Shown: positions 48,509 through 56,786 of the stretch, piece after piece
How positions within the stretch are numbered: position 1 is the stretch's first letter
Layout of the letters: each line of letters begins with the position of its first letter
NCBI RefSeq assembly: GCF_039954865.1
Contig: NZ_CP157197.1
Location: 265,501 to 329,500 of the forward strand
Length of the DNA: 64,000 nt
Direction of reading: 5' to 3'
Origin: Rickettsia sp. Oklahoma-10
GTDB taxonomy: Bacteria; Pseudomonadota; Alphaproteobacteria; Rickettsiales; Rickettsiaceae
Position numbers and translations under genes: made by a program
The notes under the pieces: generated by a model
The model's input: the letters and a program-made list of their open reading frames with translations, nothing else
What the model was told of the DNA's origin: nothing
Database searches by the model: none

Positions 48509-49147
48509 ATGAAAAAAATATTGTTCTTAGCAGTTATTTGTTTTTTTGTAAATTCTGTTACAGTATATGCAAATAATCATACTGTTATTTTAGAGCTAAA
48601 AACTTATCTACGTACGATAAAATCAGTTGCGATAGATTTTACTCAAGAAGATTCTAAGAATACTATAGCTAAAGGAAAATTATTAATAAGAAAACCTTAT
48701 TTTAGATGTAATTATTATCCCCCGTTTCCTTTAATTATAATAGGTACTAAAAATTTCGTATCGATGTATGATTATGATATGGAACAAGTAAGTCGTATTA
48801 ATAGAAGTGAAAATATATTTAATTTCTTATTAGAAGATAATGAGAATTTTGACAAGGATTTTATTTTTGAATCAGTAATTAATGAAGGAAATATTTTTAA
48901 AATTACTATCTACCATACTCTAACAGAAAAGCGTAGCGAAATTACTTTTAATAAAGCTACTAAACAAATTGAGCTAATCAAAATATTTGAAGATAATAAT
49001 ATAGTCACTATTACTTTTGATAAAATAGCTAAAGTACAAAAATTTTCCGATGATTTGTTTAAATTAAAAAACCCTGAAATATTTGGACCGCCTGAAAGGT
49101 TACCAAAATCAGAAATAGAAAAAAAATATATTGTTTCTTCCAGATAA
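48509..49147 (+). CDS. lolA: Outer-membrane lipoprotein carrier LolA
   Basis: Periplasmic chaperone that carries lipoproteins from the LolCDE transporter to LolB. The 212 residues open with a signal peptide (MKKILFLAVICFFVNSVTVY, cleavage near ANN). The mature part matches the LolA beta-sheet fold: VAIDFTQEDSKNTIAKGKLL, a strand LIRKPYFRCNYYPPFPLIII, and a late TITFDKIAKVQKFSDDLF. The length is typical. The start ATG 48509 lies about 70 bases downstream of the divergent pntA remnant. The SRP RNA follows 18 bases after the stop. LolB is not in the window, and alphaproteobacteria often lack a recognisable one. Confidence 0.87.
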   Translation: MKKILFLAVICFFVNSVTVYANNHTVILELKTYLRTIKSVAIDFTQEDSKNTIAKGKLLIRKPYFRCNYYPPFPLIIIGTKNFVSMYDYDMEQVSRINRSENIFNFLLEDNENFDKDFIFESVINEGNIFKITIYHTLTEKRSEITFNKATKQIELIKIFEDNNIVTITFDKIAKVQKFSDDLFKLKNPEIFGPPERLPKSEIEKKYIVSSR

Positions 49148-49164
49148 ATAGGTTATGTTAATTA

Positions 49165-49249
49165 TGCTAGTAATGGGCATTATGCCTGTTTAGTTGGTCA
49201 GGTCTGAAAGGAAGCAGCCGGAGCAGGATTTGGTGGGTCATTACTAGCA
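49165..49249 (+). ncRNA. ffs: Signal recognition particle 4.5S RNA
   Basis: The domain IV hairpin signature GGTCAGGTCTGAAAGGAAGC followed by AGCCG is present at 49196-49220. It is the tetraloop and symmetric/asymmetric internal loop bound by Ffh. The outer stem is TGCTAGTAATG (49165-49175) pairing with CATTACTAGCA (49239-49249), giving about 85 bases, close to the E. coli 4.5S size. Flanks may extend a few bases. It is on the same strand as lolA and dnaX. Confidence 0.95.
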
Positions 49250-49284
49250 CATTATTCTTAAAAGAATTGGATGTTATGCCTATT

Positions 49285-49440
49285 TTTCATTGTCACCCCA
49301 CAACTTGATTGCAGTATCCAATTTAAAATACTAAAATTAGTAGTTATACTTTTGGATACCGTTGTCAAGTCACGGTATGGCATCGAGTATTTTTTAAATC
49401 GTGTAGTAACAATGCCTACAAGTGAGCTAGGTAATTATAT
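49285..49440. repeat. Dispersed repeat family A between ffs and dnaX
   Basis: tcaccccacaacttgattgc, agtatccaatttaaaatact, aaaattagtagttatacttt, tggataccgttgtcaagtca and cggtatggcatcgag are a fairly full copy. Left CTTGATTG.. pairs with right ..GTCAAG, giving a long imperfect hairpin. Confidence 0.65.
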
Positions 49441-49452
49441 CTTATAACAATC

Positions 49453-51084
49453 GTGACCGATATAAATTCATCTAATAAGTATATTCCTTTTGCAAGGAAA
49501 TATCGTCCTAGTAACTTTGCCGAGCTTCAGGGGCAGGAGGTACTAGTCAAAGTTTTAAGCTATACTATTTTAAACGATAAGCTTGCCGGAGGTTATCTTT
49601 TAACGGGTATTAGAGGGGTTGGTAAAACTACCTCAGCCCGTATTATTGCTAAAGCAGTAAATTGTTCTGCTTTAATTACTGAAGACACTGTAGTCAATTC
49701 AGTTAACCTTAAATACAAGAGGCAAGGAGGGAAAACTATAGATAATAGAGCGACAAATGACAATGTAAACAATTTTAAATCAATTGACTATACTATTAGA
49801 ACATGTGAAGAATGTACGAATTGCATTAGTTTTAACAATCATAATCATCCTGATATAATTGAAATTGATGCAGCAAGTAAAACTAGCGTAGATGATATAC
49901 GTAGAATTATAGAATCAGCTGAGTATAAACCTTTACAAGGTAAATATAAAATCTTCATTATTGATGAAATACATATGCTTTCTAAAGGAGCGTTTAATGC
50001 ACTTCTTAAGACTTTGGAAGAACCACCACCTCATATAATATTTATTTTTGCAACGACGGAAGTACAAAAAATACCTGCAACTATTATTTCAAGATGTCAG
50101 CGTTATGATTTAAGACGTCTTAGTTTTGAAGAGATTTTTAAATTACTTAAATATATAACTAAGCAAGAAAATTTAAAAGCCGATATAGAAGCACTCAGAA
50201 TTATATCTTTTAAATCAGAAGGTTCAGCACGTGATGCAGTATCTATTTTAGATCAAGCAGCTAGTATGTCGGCAAAATCCGATAATATAATTAGCTCTCA
50301 AGTAATTAATCAAATGCTTGGACTTGTTGATACTTCAGTTATAATAGAATTCTTCGAATATATTATCTGTAGAGAGACAGAAAAAGCTATAAACTTAATA
50401 AATAAGCTTTATGGTTTTTCAGTTAATCTTGAGATTTTTATAGAATCAGTAGCAGATTTTATTGCTTATCTTAATAAAGTAAAAATGTTACCTAATTATA
50501 GTTTGCCCATATATGAATCATTTAATGGTAGAATTAAAAACATCTTAAGTGAAATTAGTTTGCCTTATCTGTCAATCTTATGGCAAATATATAATAAAGG
50601 AGTCACGGAAATAAAAAATTCCTATAATCAACTGACAGAAGCAGAAATGTTAGTTATAAAATCTATATATTCGACGTCACTACCATTGCTTACAGATTTT
50701 GACGTTAATAATCAAAATTCCAATCAATCAATCAATCCAGAAATAAAAAAAAAATTTGAAATTGTAGACTTTCTTGAATATCTATATAAAAATAATGAAA
50801 TAGATATGTATTACTTCCTACTCAATCATACGGAACTTAAAAATTTTGGTGATAATAGATTAGAGTTCTGCAGTTTTGAAGCTACAAGCAATATAAAAAA
50901 ACAAATAGAAGATTTACTAGTTACTTTTAGCAAGGAAAAATTTGAGGTTATAATAATAAAAGAGCAGAACAAGCAAACCTTAAAAAACCAGCTCATAGGG
51001 AAGATTGAAGCAAATAATGATTTTGCTTTAATTAAAAAACATTTCCCAAATGCAATGATTTCAGATATTTTACTTAAAAATTAA
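49453..51084 (+). CDS. dnaX: DNA polymerase III subunits gamma/tau
   Basis: Clamp-loader ATPase of the replicase. The 543 residues start at GTG 49453 (TDINSSNKYIPFARKYRPSN). Walker A is GIRGVGKTT near 55, Walker B IIDEIHML, sensor-1 FATTEV, and SRCQRYDLRRL the arginine-finger region. The zinc motif CEECTNC is present near 116-122, but the zinc finger's first cysteine (NCSA) is separated from it by about 45 residues rather than roughly 15. The excess (VVNSVNLKYKRQGGKTIDNR and the rest) is a repeat-derived insertion (49693-49788). The C-terminal tau region is short. ybaB follows after 11 bases, the classic dnaX-ybaB arrangement. Confidence 0.92.
   Translation: MTDINSSNKYIPFARKYRPSNFAELQGQEVLVKVLSYTILNDKLAGGYLLTGIRGVGKTTSARIIAKAVNCSALITEDTVVNSVNLKYKRQGGKTIDNRATNDNVNNFKSIDYTIRTCEECTNCISFNNHNHPDIIEIDAASKTSVDDIRRIIESAEYKPLQGKYKIFIIDEIHMLSKGAFNALLKTLEEPPPHIIFIFATTEVQKIPATIISRCQRYDLRRLSFEEIFKLLKYITKQENLKADIEALRIISFKSEGSARDAVSILDQAASMSAKSDNIISSQVINQMLGLVDTSVIIEFFEYIICRETEKAINLINKLYGFSVNLEIFIESVADFIAYLNKVKMLPNYSLPIYESFNGRIKNILSEISLPYLSILWQIYNKGVTEIKNSYNQLTEAEMLVIKSIYSTSLPLLTDFDVNNQNSNQSINPEIKKKFEIVDFLEYLYKNNEIDMYYFLLNHTELKNFGDNRLEFCSFEATSNIKKQIEDLLVTFSKEKFEVIIIKEQNKQTLKNQLIGKIEANNDFALIKKHFPNAMISDILLKN
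49693..49788 (+). repeat. Probable palindromic element inserted in dnaX
   Basis: About 32 in-frame codons interrupt the zinc-finger region of dnaX. The insert begins GTCAATT (49693-49699) and ends AATTGAC (49782-49788), exact inverted ends. The inner flanks are looser (AGTTAACCTTAAA versus TTTTAAAT). This fits a palindromic element inserted in a surface loop. Its family relation to the radC element is not apparent. Confidence 0.6.
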
Positions 51085-51095
51085 AGGATAGAATT

Positions 51096-51419
51096 ATGGT
51101 AAATTTTAATCAGTTTTTAAAAAAAGCCCAATCAATGCAAAAGAAAATGCAAGAAGCCCAAGAACAAATGGCAAATGCAAGGTTTAACGGTAAAGCCGGA
51201 GGCGGGCTTGTTGAAATTACTATCACCGGCCATAGTGAAGTAGCAAATGTTTCAGTTGATGAATCTTTATTAAAAGTAGAAGAAAAAGAGATGCTTGAGG
51301 ATTTAATTAAAGTTGCCTTTAATGACGCTAAGCAAAAATGTGATAAAGATTCCCAAAATTCTTTATCAGGAGCTTTAAGCGGTATAAATTTACCATCGGG
51401 TTTTAAAATGCCGTTCTAA
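51096..51419 (+). CDS. ybaB: YbaB/EbfC nucleoid-associated protein
   Basis: Small dimeric DNA-binding protein of 107 residues. The family features are the N-terminal helix rich in Gln/Met (FLKKAQSMQKKMQEAQEQMA), the glycine turn FNGKAGGGLVEI and ITGHSEVANVSVDESLLK. It follows dnaX by 11 bases, the usual context. Possible roles include chromosome organisation and the DnaX-RecR vicinity in repair, but the family's function is unclear. Nothing is damaged. Confidence 0.93.
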   Translation: MVNFNQFLKKAQSMQKKMQEAQEQMANARFNGKAGGGLVEITITGHSEVANVSVDESLLKVEEKEMLEDLIKVAFNDAKQKCDKDSQNSLSGALSGINLPSGFKMPF

Positions 51420-51465
51420 CATGGCTCTCATTTCATTCTAGCTAAAAGCAGAAATTTAGGTTATT

Positions 51466-51580
51466 TGTCTCACCTCTTGGCTTGACAACAGAGTCTTGAT
51501 CTTAGATTATTCTAAGATACCAATACAAGCTCGCAGGGTTTTTAGGTTCCAGATTCTTAGCTAGAATGACATCGAACTCT
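51466..51580. repeat. Degraded dispersed repeat downstream of ybaB
   Basis: cctcttggcttgacaacaga, gataccaatacaagctcgca and attcttagctagaatgacat are family A/B-like. The convergent ybaB and APRc genes flank it. Confidence 0.45.
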
Positions 51581-51633
51581 TTTTAAGATAAAACAAAACC
51601 TGCTAAGTTCTGTAAAATTCTTTGGAAAGATAT

Positions 51634-52329
51634 CTAATAATTCAAGATCAACAAATCCTTATCAATCCTGAAACTTTTAAAACGTTCTAATAGTGACATA
51701 CCAAGTAGTGAAATATCAAGATCACCAAGACCTACATGACCTTTGATATTCTTAAATTCCGTACCGATTACTACACTGTTTAAGGTTATAGGTGCGGCTT
51801 TATTTTCACCGTTAGCTGTTAGGTAAGTTTTAGTATATTTTAATTTAGTTAAGTCAAATCCTAATTTTTGGGCATCTTCTTTAGTTAAAGCTATATCACT
51901 TGCACCGGTATCTACCATAAATTTTATTTTAATGTTATTTACAAAAGCATTGATATAGAAATGCCCGTCTCCACTACGGGCTATAATAATTTCTCCAACT
52001 TCAGTAGACCACTTATATGATGGAATTAAAGCAGACATTACTCTATGATAAGCATAGTTCAGCTCAAACCTAAAAGCATAACAGGTTATTATAACTAAAA
52101 AAATTGCTGTCCACATTGCTAATTGTAAGCAAAATTTGCGTACCTTATTTTGGTTAATAGTACTATAAATTATACTAAATAATATTAATAACAACGCACA
52201 AAAACTTCCTATATTTTGTGATTCTTTAAAAAATTTCGGATAATGTTGATTAATATATTTGTATAATAAACCGCTTACAATTATGGTACTGCAAACGATA
52301 AAAACAAATTTTATGAGTTTTTTATTCAT
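51634..52329 (-). CDS. Retropepsin-like aspartic protease APRc
   Basis: Membrane-embedded aspartic protease conserved in Rickettsia, described from R. conorii as APRc. The 231 residues begin with three TM helices (about 8-24, 41-57, 67-85). The single-lobe retropepsin fold follows, with the catalytic motif VDTGAS in which D140 is the catalytic aspartate. Only one such motif exists, so the enzyme should work as a dimer like retroviral proteases. The tail has the second conserved block NIKGHVGLGDLDISLLGMSL. The published enzyme has the same length and D140 catalytic residue as far as I recall. Reported substrates include the surface autotransporters Sca5/OmpB and Sca0/OmpA. Confidence 0.92.
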   Translation of the reverse strand: MNKKLIKFVFIVCSTIIVSGLLYKYINQHYPKFFKESQNIGSFCALLLILFSIIYSTINQNKVRKFCLQLAMWTAIFLVIITCYAFRFELNYAYHRVMSALIPSYKWSTEVGEIIIARSGDGHFYINAFVNNIKIKFMVDTGASDIALTKEDAQKLGFDLTKLKYTKTYLTANGENKAAPITLNSVVIGTEFKNIKGHVGLGDLDISLLGMSLLERFKSFRIDKDLLILNY

Positions 52330-52384
52330 ACGTTAATATTGTTTATTGATTCGATGTCATTCCTGCATAGGCAGTGTTGTGTAT

Positions 52385-52440
52385 GGATACCAAATCGTCA
52401 TTGCAAGCGACTGTAAGGAAGCATGACAATCTAAAAAAAT
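52385..52440. repeat. Dispersed repeat family C fragment
   Basis: tcattgcaagcgactgtaag and gaagcatgacaatctaaaaa match the left half of the family C copy at 30005-30085. It lies upstream of the APRc start on the opposite strand. Confidence 0.5.
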
Positions 52441-52596
52441 TTAAAAAATGCTAATCTTTAGCATTTTTATTCTTCATTGCTTAGTCAATTATTTCGTAAT
52501 TTCCCTTAGCTCAGACGAAAAAACGATCCATGCAAACAACAAATTAAATTTTATATCAAAGGTTGAAGCCACCTTCATCTTTGGTACTATTTATTT

Positions 52597-52638
52597 ACTC
52601 TTCTCTATGAAAAAATACATTTTTTCATAGAGAAGAGT
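52597..52638 (-). terminator. Long hairpin at the glnQ stop codon
   Basis: Two perfect 20-base inverted arms (ACTCTTCTCTATGAAAAAAT and its complement) flank two central bases. The glnQ stop codon (complement of TTA at 52638-52640) overlaps the first base of one arm. On the minus-strand transcript, AAATAAATA-type sequence rather than a strong U-tract follows, so termination strength is uncertain. It may instead protect the 3' end. Confidence 0.65.
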
Positions 52639-53360
52639 TACATTAAATCACCAATATTTTCCAAAAACAACCTAGCTCGATGCGATACCGGTTTATTAAA
52701 AAAATCTGGTGCATCCTGATTTGCTAAAATCTGCCCTTGATCCATAAAAATAATACGATCTGCTATTAATTTTGCAAATTTCAAATGATGAGTGACTACT
52801 ACCATACTCATTTTGTCTTTTAATAAATTTATATTCTCTATAACATCTTTAATATTTTCAGGATCTAAGGCTGAAGTTGGTTCGTCGAATAACAAAATTT
52901 CTGGCTTCATCATTAAAGCCCTTGCTATTGCTATACGTTGTTTCTGTCCTCCTGATAGGCTTGCCGGACATGAGTCAAATTTCTGCGTTAGCTTAAACTT
53001 TTTGAGTAGTTCTTTTGCCTTAAGAACTGCTTTTTCTCTTGGCAAATTTAAAACATTTATTGGTGTATATATTAGATTTTCCCCTACCGTTAAATGTGGG
53101 AAGAGATTAAAATTTTGAAAAACCATACCTACTTTTAAACGAAGTTTTCTTCTATCCCTTAGCAGTAGCTTTTTTCTGTCTACCAAAAAAGTACCACTAC
53201 TTGGTTCTTCTAAATTATTTAAAATTCGTAACAGAGTAGTTTTACCGCTTCCCGAAGGACCTATTATTACAGTAGTTTCCTTAGTAGTAAAACTTAAATC
53301 AATATTTTTAATTGCGTAATTTTTGCCATAACGCTTACAGACTTTTTCTAATACTATCAT
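52638..53360 (-). CDS. glnQ: Polar amino-acid ABC transporter ATP-binding protein GlnQ-like
   Basis: Energises uptake of polar amino acids, probably glutamine or glutamate, from host cytosol. The 240 residues have Walker A GPSGSGKTT (34-42), Q-loop MVFQNFNLFPHLTVGEN, signature LSGGQKQRIAIARALMMKPE, Walker B ILLFDEPTSALDPE and the H-loop THH. It is in the HisP/GlnQ subfamily (LFPHLT). The permease (glnP) and binding protein are not adjacent, so partners are elsewhere. It starts three bases after the metallo-beta-lactamase-fold gene, implying a two-gene unit. The hairpin at 52597-52638 abuts its stop. Confidence 0.92.
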   Translation of the reverse strand: MIVLEKVCKRYGKNYAIKNIDLSFTTKETTVIIGPSGSGKTTLLRILNNLEEPSSGTFLVDRKKLLLRDRRKLRLKVGMVFQNFNLFPHLTVGENLIYTPINVLNLPREKAVLKAKELLKKFKLTQKFDSCPASLSGGQKQRIAIARALMMKPEILLFDEPTSALDPENIKDVIENINLLKDKMSMVVVTHHLKFAKLIADRIIFMDQGQILANQDAPDFFNKPVSHRARLFLENIGDLM

Positions 53361-53363
53361 ACA

Positions 53364-54116
53364 CTAAATAGTAAATTTATAACCGTCATAAAGTGGCTTA
53401 ACATTACTTGGGAGTATTTTTGTAATTTCATGATAATCTATCGTGTGTCTCATATTGGTTAATAATATCTCTTCAGGTTTATATTTTTCACGCCATTCTA
53501 GAACTTTATCAAGCCCTGCATGATTCGAATTTGATTTGTAATCCATACAATCCAATATCCATACTTTTATATCTTTTAAAAATTTTTCCGATTCAAGTGG
53601 AAAATCGATTACATCAGACGAATAGACAAAATCACCTATACGTAACCCTAAACTATCTATAGAACCATGATACTGTCTAAAAAACTGTATTTCTATAGTA
53701 GAGATCTTAATTTTATCAAAAAAATCAATAGGTCTAGTAGCTAGCACTTGCCAAGGCATAACAAATAAATAATCGAATTTCTTATGTAGCTTTGCTATTG
53801 TATTATAATTGGTATAAATTTCTAATGGCTTTTTTGAGGTAAAAGAAAATACTCGCAAATCTTCAATACCGTTAACGTGATCAGAATGATCATGGGTTAA
53901 TATCGCACAATCAAGCTTACTAATTTTTTCTCTAACTAGCTGATATTTAATATCATAACCGAAATCAACTAATATTTGACTATTTTCATCATTGATATAT
54001 ATTGCTGATCTAGTTCTTTTATTGTACTTTGAAGTAGATGTGCATATACTGCAATCACATCCGATCACTGGTACGCCTATAGATGCTCCACACCCAAGTA
54101 TTGTTACTTGTAACAT
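53364..54116 (-). CDS. Metallo-beta-lactamase-fold hydrolase (PhnP-like)
   Basis: Soluble 250-residue hydrolase with the metal-binding signature THDHSDH (H75, H77, D79, H80) and later histidines and an aspartate (YSSDVIDFP, near 168; NMRHTIDYHE near 225). The start GCGASIGVPVIGCDCSICTS with paired cysteines matches the PhnP/tRNase Z-like subgroup of RNA- and phosphodiester-cleaving enzymes. In alphaproteobacteria this gene often neighbours DNA metabolism genes, but here it lies with glnQ. The substrate, likely a cyclic phosphodiester or nucleotide, is unknown. Confidence 0.83.
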   Translation of the reverse strand: MLQVTILGCGASIGVPVIGCDCSICTSTSKYNKRTRSAIYINDENSQILVDFGYDIKYQLVREKISKLDCAILTHDHSDHVNGIEDLRVFSFTSKKPLEIYTNYNTIAKLHKKFDYLFVMPWQVLATRPIDFFDKIKISTIEIQFFRQYHGSIDSLGLRIGDFVYSSDVIDFPLESEKFLKDIKVWILDCMDYKSNSNHAGLDKVLEWREKYKPEEILLTNMRHTIDYHEITKILPSNVKPLYDGYKFTI

Positions 54117-54130
54117 AAATATTTAAAATA

Positions 54131-54814
54131 ATGTTTGAAGTTTTTTATAATTTTTGCCTATTAAATCAAGAAATATTCTTATTTTTAAATAAAATTACTA
54201 ATATAGGTTTTATACCGTATTTTCTGAAAATAATTTCTTTTTGTTTTAATATTGCTAATTTCGCCTTAATATATATTTTATACTGTATATATCTTTATAT
54301 TCAACTAAAGAAAATTAAAAATGATAATGAGCGACAAAATAAATTTTGGGGCAACTATAATAAATTAGTTGAAATCGGTATAATATACGCAGTATTCGGT
54401 TTAGTTTTTACTACTCTTAAATTTTCCGTTAGTTTACCTCGCCCTTATTGCAGTCTTCCTATAGATAGTTTCATGACCATAATAAATACTGCAAACGAAA
54501 GATGCTTTTCAAGTTTTCCAAGCAGCCATGCTGCTCTTAGCATTTTGGTAACGTATCTTGCTTGGGATTATATTAAATTACGGTTAAAAATCTTAATGAT
54601 TTGTGTTATTATACTCGTGTCTTTATCTCGCATAAGTCTTGCTATGCATTACCCAAGTGATATAACCTACGGCATTGCTATTGCATTTATAACAATACTA
54701 ATAGGTAAGTTAATTTATCGAATCTTTGCAAATAATGTAATAAAAAAGGTCGGTCATTATTTTTGCACGGCTCTTGATGTCATTCCCGTGCAGCTGGAAA
54801 TCCAGAAAAAATAA
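54131..54814 (+). CDS. PAP2 family membrane phosphatase
   Basis: Membrane-bound acid phosphatase of 227 residues with about six TM segments. The three PAP2 signatures are recognisable: KFSVSLPRP near residue 97, FPSSHAA near 139 and SRISLAMHYPSD near 176 (SRxxxxxHxxxD). Likely substrates are undecaprenyl pyrophosphate, phosphatidate or lipid A phosphates. The last 12 codons (ALDVIPVQLEIQKK and stop) are encoded by a copy of repeat family B, so the original C-terminus has been replaced by repeat DNA. It is divergent from the metallo-beta-lactamase-fold gene with 14 bases between starts, so each promoter overlaps the other's 5' region. Confidence 0.85.
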   Translation: MFEVFYNFCLLNQEIFLFLNKITNIGFIPYFLKIISFCFNIANFALIYILYCIYLYIQLKKIKNDNERQNKFWGNYNKLVEIGIIYAVFGLVFTTLKFSVSLPRPYCSLPIDSFMTIINTANERCFSSFPSSHAALSILVTYLAWDYIKLRLKILMICVIILVSLSRISLAMHYPSDITYGIAIAFITILIGKLIYRIFANNVIKKVGHYFCTALDVIPVQLEIQKK

Positions 54815-54900
54815 CCTTAACATTGGTACAAAAATTACGTATTTGATAAAAAATTGTTTTTGTCTTTCTTTCTGGGGATTCCCGCCTGCACGGGAATGAC
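54779..54900. repeat. Dispersed repeat family B (full copy), overlapping the PAP2 3' end
   Basis: The element is bounded by perfect 15-base inverted ends: GTCATTCCCGTGCAG (54779-54793) and its reverse complement (54886-54900). Inside it, AATCCAGAAAAAATAACCTT, CATTGGTACAAAAATTACG and TTTTTGTCTTTCTTTCTGG match the copy at 36485-36622. The PAP2 stop at 54812-54814 lies in the element. lptF starts 37 bases after it. It looks like a non-autonomous MITE-type element. Confidence 0.78.
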
Positions 54901-54936
54901 ATAAGAGAACAGCAGGAATAATATCAAAAAAACATT

Positions 54937-56019
54937 ATGTTACTATACCGAAAATACTTTATAAAAAATATTTTACCACTGCTTATAGTCATTACTTTTT
55001 CGATGACTAGTATAGTATGGATAACGCAAGTATTAAAACTTTTATATTTATTTGATAAAGGTATAAAAGTTATGGACTTCCTCAGTTTAATAGTTTTAGT
55101 ACTTCCTACTTTATTATTTATTCTATTACCGGTAATAACAGTTATTGCAGTAATCTATATCTATAATAATTTAAAAGTTGAGCGACAACTAATTATATTA
55201 CAAGCCTCGGGAGTTAACAATGTACAGTTGGCATTGCCTGCTTTGTATTTAGCATTAATAGTTATGCTGCTTGCTTATTATATATCTTCCACCATTATGC
55301 CTTTATCTCATATAAACTTAAAATCACGTTTAAGTTTTATAAAGAATAATTATATATCAAGCATGATTGAAGAGAAAACTTTTAATAAAGTAACTAAAGA
55401 TATCACTGTTTTTATAGATAAAAAATCAGCAGGAAATATTATGAACGGTGTAATAATATTTGATAATCGTAATACTAATAACCCATCAGTAGTATTTGCA
55501 GATTCAGGTACTCTTAATATATATGATAATAGCCCGATTTTTGAACTTAATAAAGGTCTAAGACAAGAATATGACGTAAACGGTAATTTAACACAACTAA
55601 CTTTCGATTCTTTAATGATAAAGCTGCAAAATGATAATCCTTTAGTATCACAAAGAACTAAACATAATAAAGAAGCAAACGAATATTATATAAGCGAATT
55701 ACTTGCCCCACCTCATGATTTAGCTATTACTAAAAAAATTAAATTAATTGCTGAAGCACATCAAAGAATAATTTGGCCTTTATATAATTTTGTATTACCT
55801 TTTTTAGCACTGGCAGTTTTTTTGAGATATCCTTATAGCAAAAAAACAACTTTTATGCCGGTATTATTTTCAACTTTGACAGTATTGCTTGTTACTTCTA
55901 TTCATTTTATATTACAAAACTTTGCTTCAAAAAATCCAGATTTTATTTTTGCTTGTTATTCCAATTTGGTTATTGCTTTAACTATTGGATTATATTTATT
56001 TATAAATAAAAAAATATAA
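54937..56019 (+). CDS. lptF: Lipopolysaccharide transport permease LptF/G-like
   Basis: One of the two permeases of the Lpt complex that extracts LPS from the inner membrane for transport to the surface. The 360 residues give three N-terminal TM helices (about 10-130), a periplasmic beta-jellyroll-like middle (about 140-280) and C-terminal TM segments, the YjgP/YjgQ layout. FDRYIxR-type start is seen as LLYRKYFIKNILPLLIVIT, and ASGVNNVQLALPAL near 89 is the conserved coupling-helix region. The last residue is three bases from the converging holC stop. Whether it is LptF or LptG is uncertain from sequence alone. Confidence 0.85.
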   Translation: MLLYRKYFIKNILPLLIVITFSMTSIVWITQVLKLLYLFDKGIKVMDFLSLIVLVLPTLLFILLPVITVIAVIYIYNNLKVERQLIILQASGVNNVQLALPALYLALIVMLLAYYISSTIMPLSHINLKSRLSFIKNNYISSMIEEKTFNKVTKDITVFIDKKSAGNIMNGVIIFDNRNTNNPSVVFADSGTLNIYDNSPIFELNKGLRQEYDVNGNLTQLTFDSLMIKLQNDNPLVSQRTKHNKEANEYYISELLAPPHDLAITKKIKLIAEAHQRIIWPLYNFVLPFLALAVFLRYPYSKKTTFMPVLFSTLTVLLVTSIHFILQNFASKNPDFIFACYSNLVIALTIGLYLFINKKI

Positions 56020-56021
56020 TC

Positions 56022-56486
56022 TTATTTTACTTTACTCCACAAACCCTGCATATCTTGTTTAAAACAATCAATTTTATTTTCCTGCTCAGTAAATTTATTT
56101 ACTTTAGCTGTTAATTCTTTTAAATCTTCCGGTAAATCAGTTATAATAATTATTCTTTTAAAAACTTCTACATAGTCCTTAACTTGTAAAATTTTTCCTA
56201 TATCTATGGGTGAAATAATGATAAGCACACTAGCATTATTAGGATTTTGTAACTCATCAGTAATATAAATCGGCTGTTTTTCAGGCTGCGGATCAAGCTT
56301 ACTACCGTGAGGTATAAATTGCTTGCGTGAATAAGTCCAAAGATTTTTATTGAGGATTTCCTGCTGTTCTTTATCAGTCGCAAGTATAACACTTTTAAGA
56401 TCAGAGTGATAACATTTTTCTATCAGAAGCAATATCGATTTTAGAAGTAATTCACCACTTGTTTGATAAATACTAAATTGCTGCAT
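56022..56486 (-). CDS. holC: DNA polymerase III chi subunit
   Basis: Clamp-loader accessory subunit, 154 residues, linking SSB and the replicase. The start MQQFSIYQTSGELLLKSILL and the conserved LWTYSRKQFIPHG (near 51-63) match HolC. Later PIYITDELQNPNNASVLIII is the typical strand region. It converges with lptF with two bases between stops. dnaX and ssb, its partners, are elsewhere in the window. The tRNA-Leu lies 36 bases upstream on the same strand. Confidence 0.87.
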   Translation of the reverse strand: MQQFSIYQTSGELLLKSILLLIEKCYHSDLKSVILATDKEQQEILNKNLWTYSRKQFIPHGSKLDPQPEKQPIYITDELQNPNNASVLIIISPIDIGKILQVKDYVEVFKRIIIITDLPEDLKELTAKVNKFTEQENKIDCFKQDMQGLWSKVK

Positions 56487-56525
56487 AAAATTTTTATATT
56501 ATTTTTTATAAGAAAATTTAAGTGG

Positions 56526-56607
56526 TACGGATGAAGGGACTTGAACCCCCACGCCTCACGGCACAAGAACCTAAATCTTGCATGTCTACCAGTTCCATCA
56601 CATCCGC
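56526..56607 (-). tRNA. tRNA-Leu (anticodon TAG)
   Basis: Minus-strand cloverleaf of 82 bases with an extended variable arm, as expected for leucine. Acceptor GCGGATG pairs with CATCCGT, then discriminator A, followed by encoded CCA at 56523-56525. The anticodon stem CAAGA/TCTTG encloses TTTAGGT, giving anticodon UAG (CUN leucine codons). The T arm has GGTTCAAGTCC. It precedes holC on the same strand. Confidence 0.95.
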
Positions 56608-56654
56608 ATAATGATGCTATTTCCATAAAAGAATTGTTATATAGACCAGATAAA

Positions 56655-56775
56655 TTAGCTGTCATCCCGTGACTTGATCACATGATCCAGTAAAAATGCT
56701 AAAATTACTAGGATTATAAGGATACTCTGTGGTTAAGCCATAGTATGATTTACTTTGATCCACAAAACAGCATAT
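56655..56775. repeat. Dispersed repeat family A (full copy) between tRNA-Leu and dapE
   Basis: tcatcccgtgacttgatcac, atgatccagtaaaaatgcta, aaattactaggattataagg, atactctgtggttaagccat and agtatgatttactttgatcc. The left and right parts form a long imperfect inverted repeat. This is the best preserved copy of the family. Confidence 0.7.
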
Positions 56776-56786
56776 AACAGGAATAA

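Noticed and set aside
52448-52630. 60-codon plus-strand frame ending at the glnQ hairpin
   Set aside because: No ribosome-binding site or homology is apparent, and its 3' end is the palindromic hairpin. Treated as spurious or decayed.
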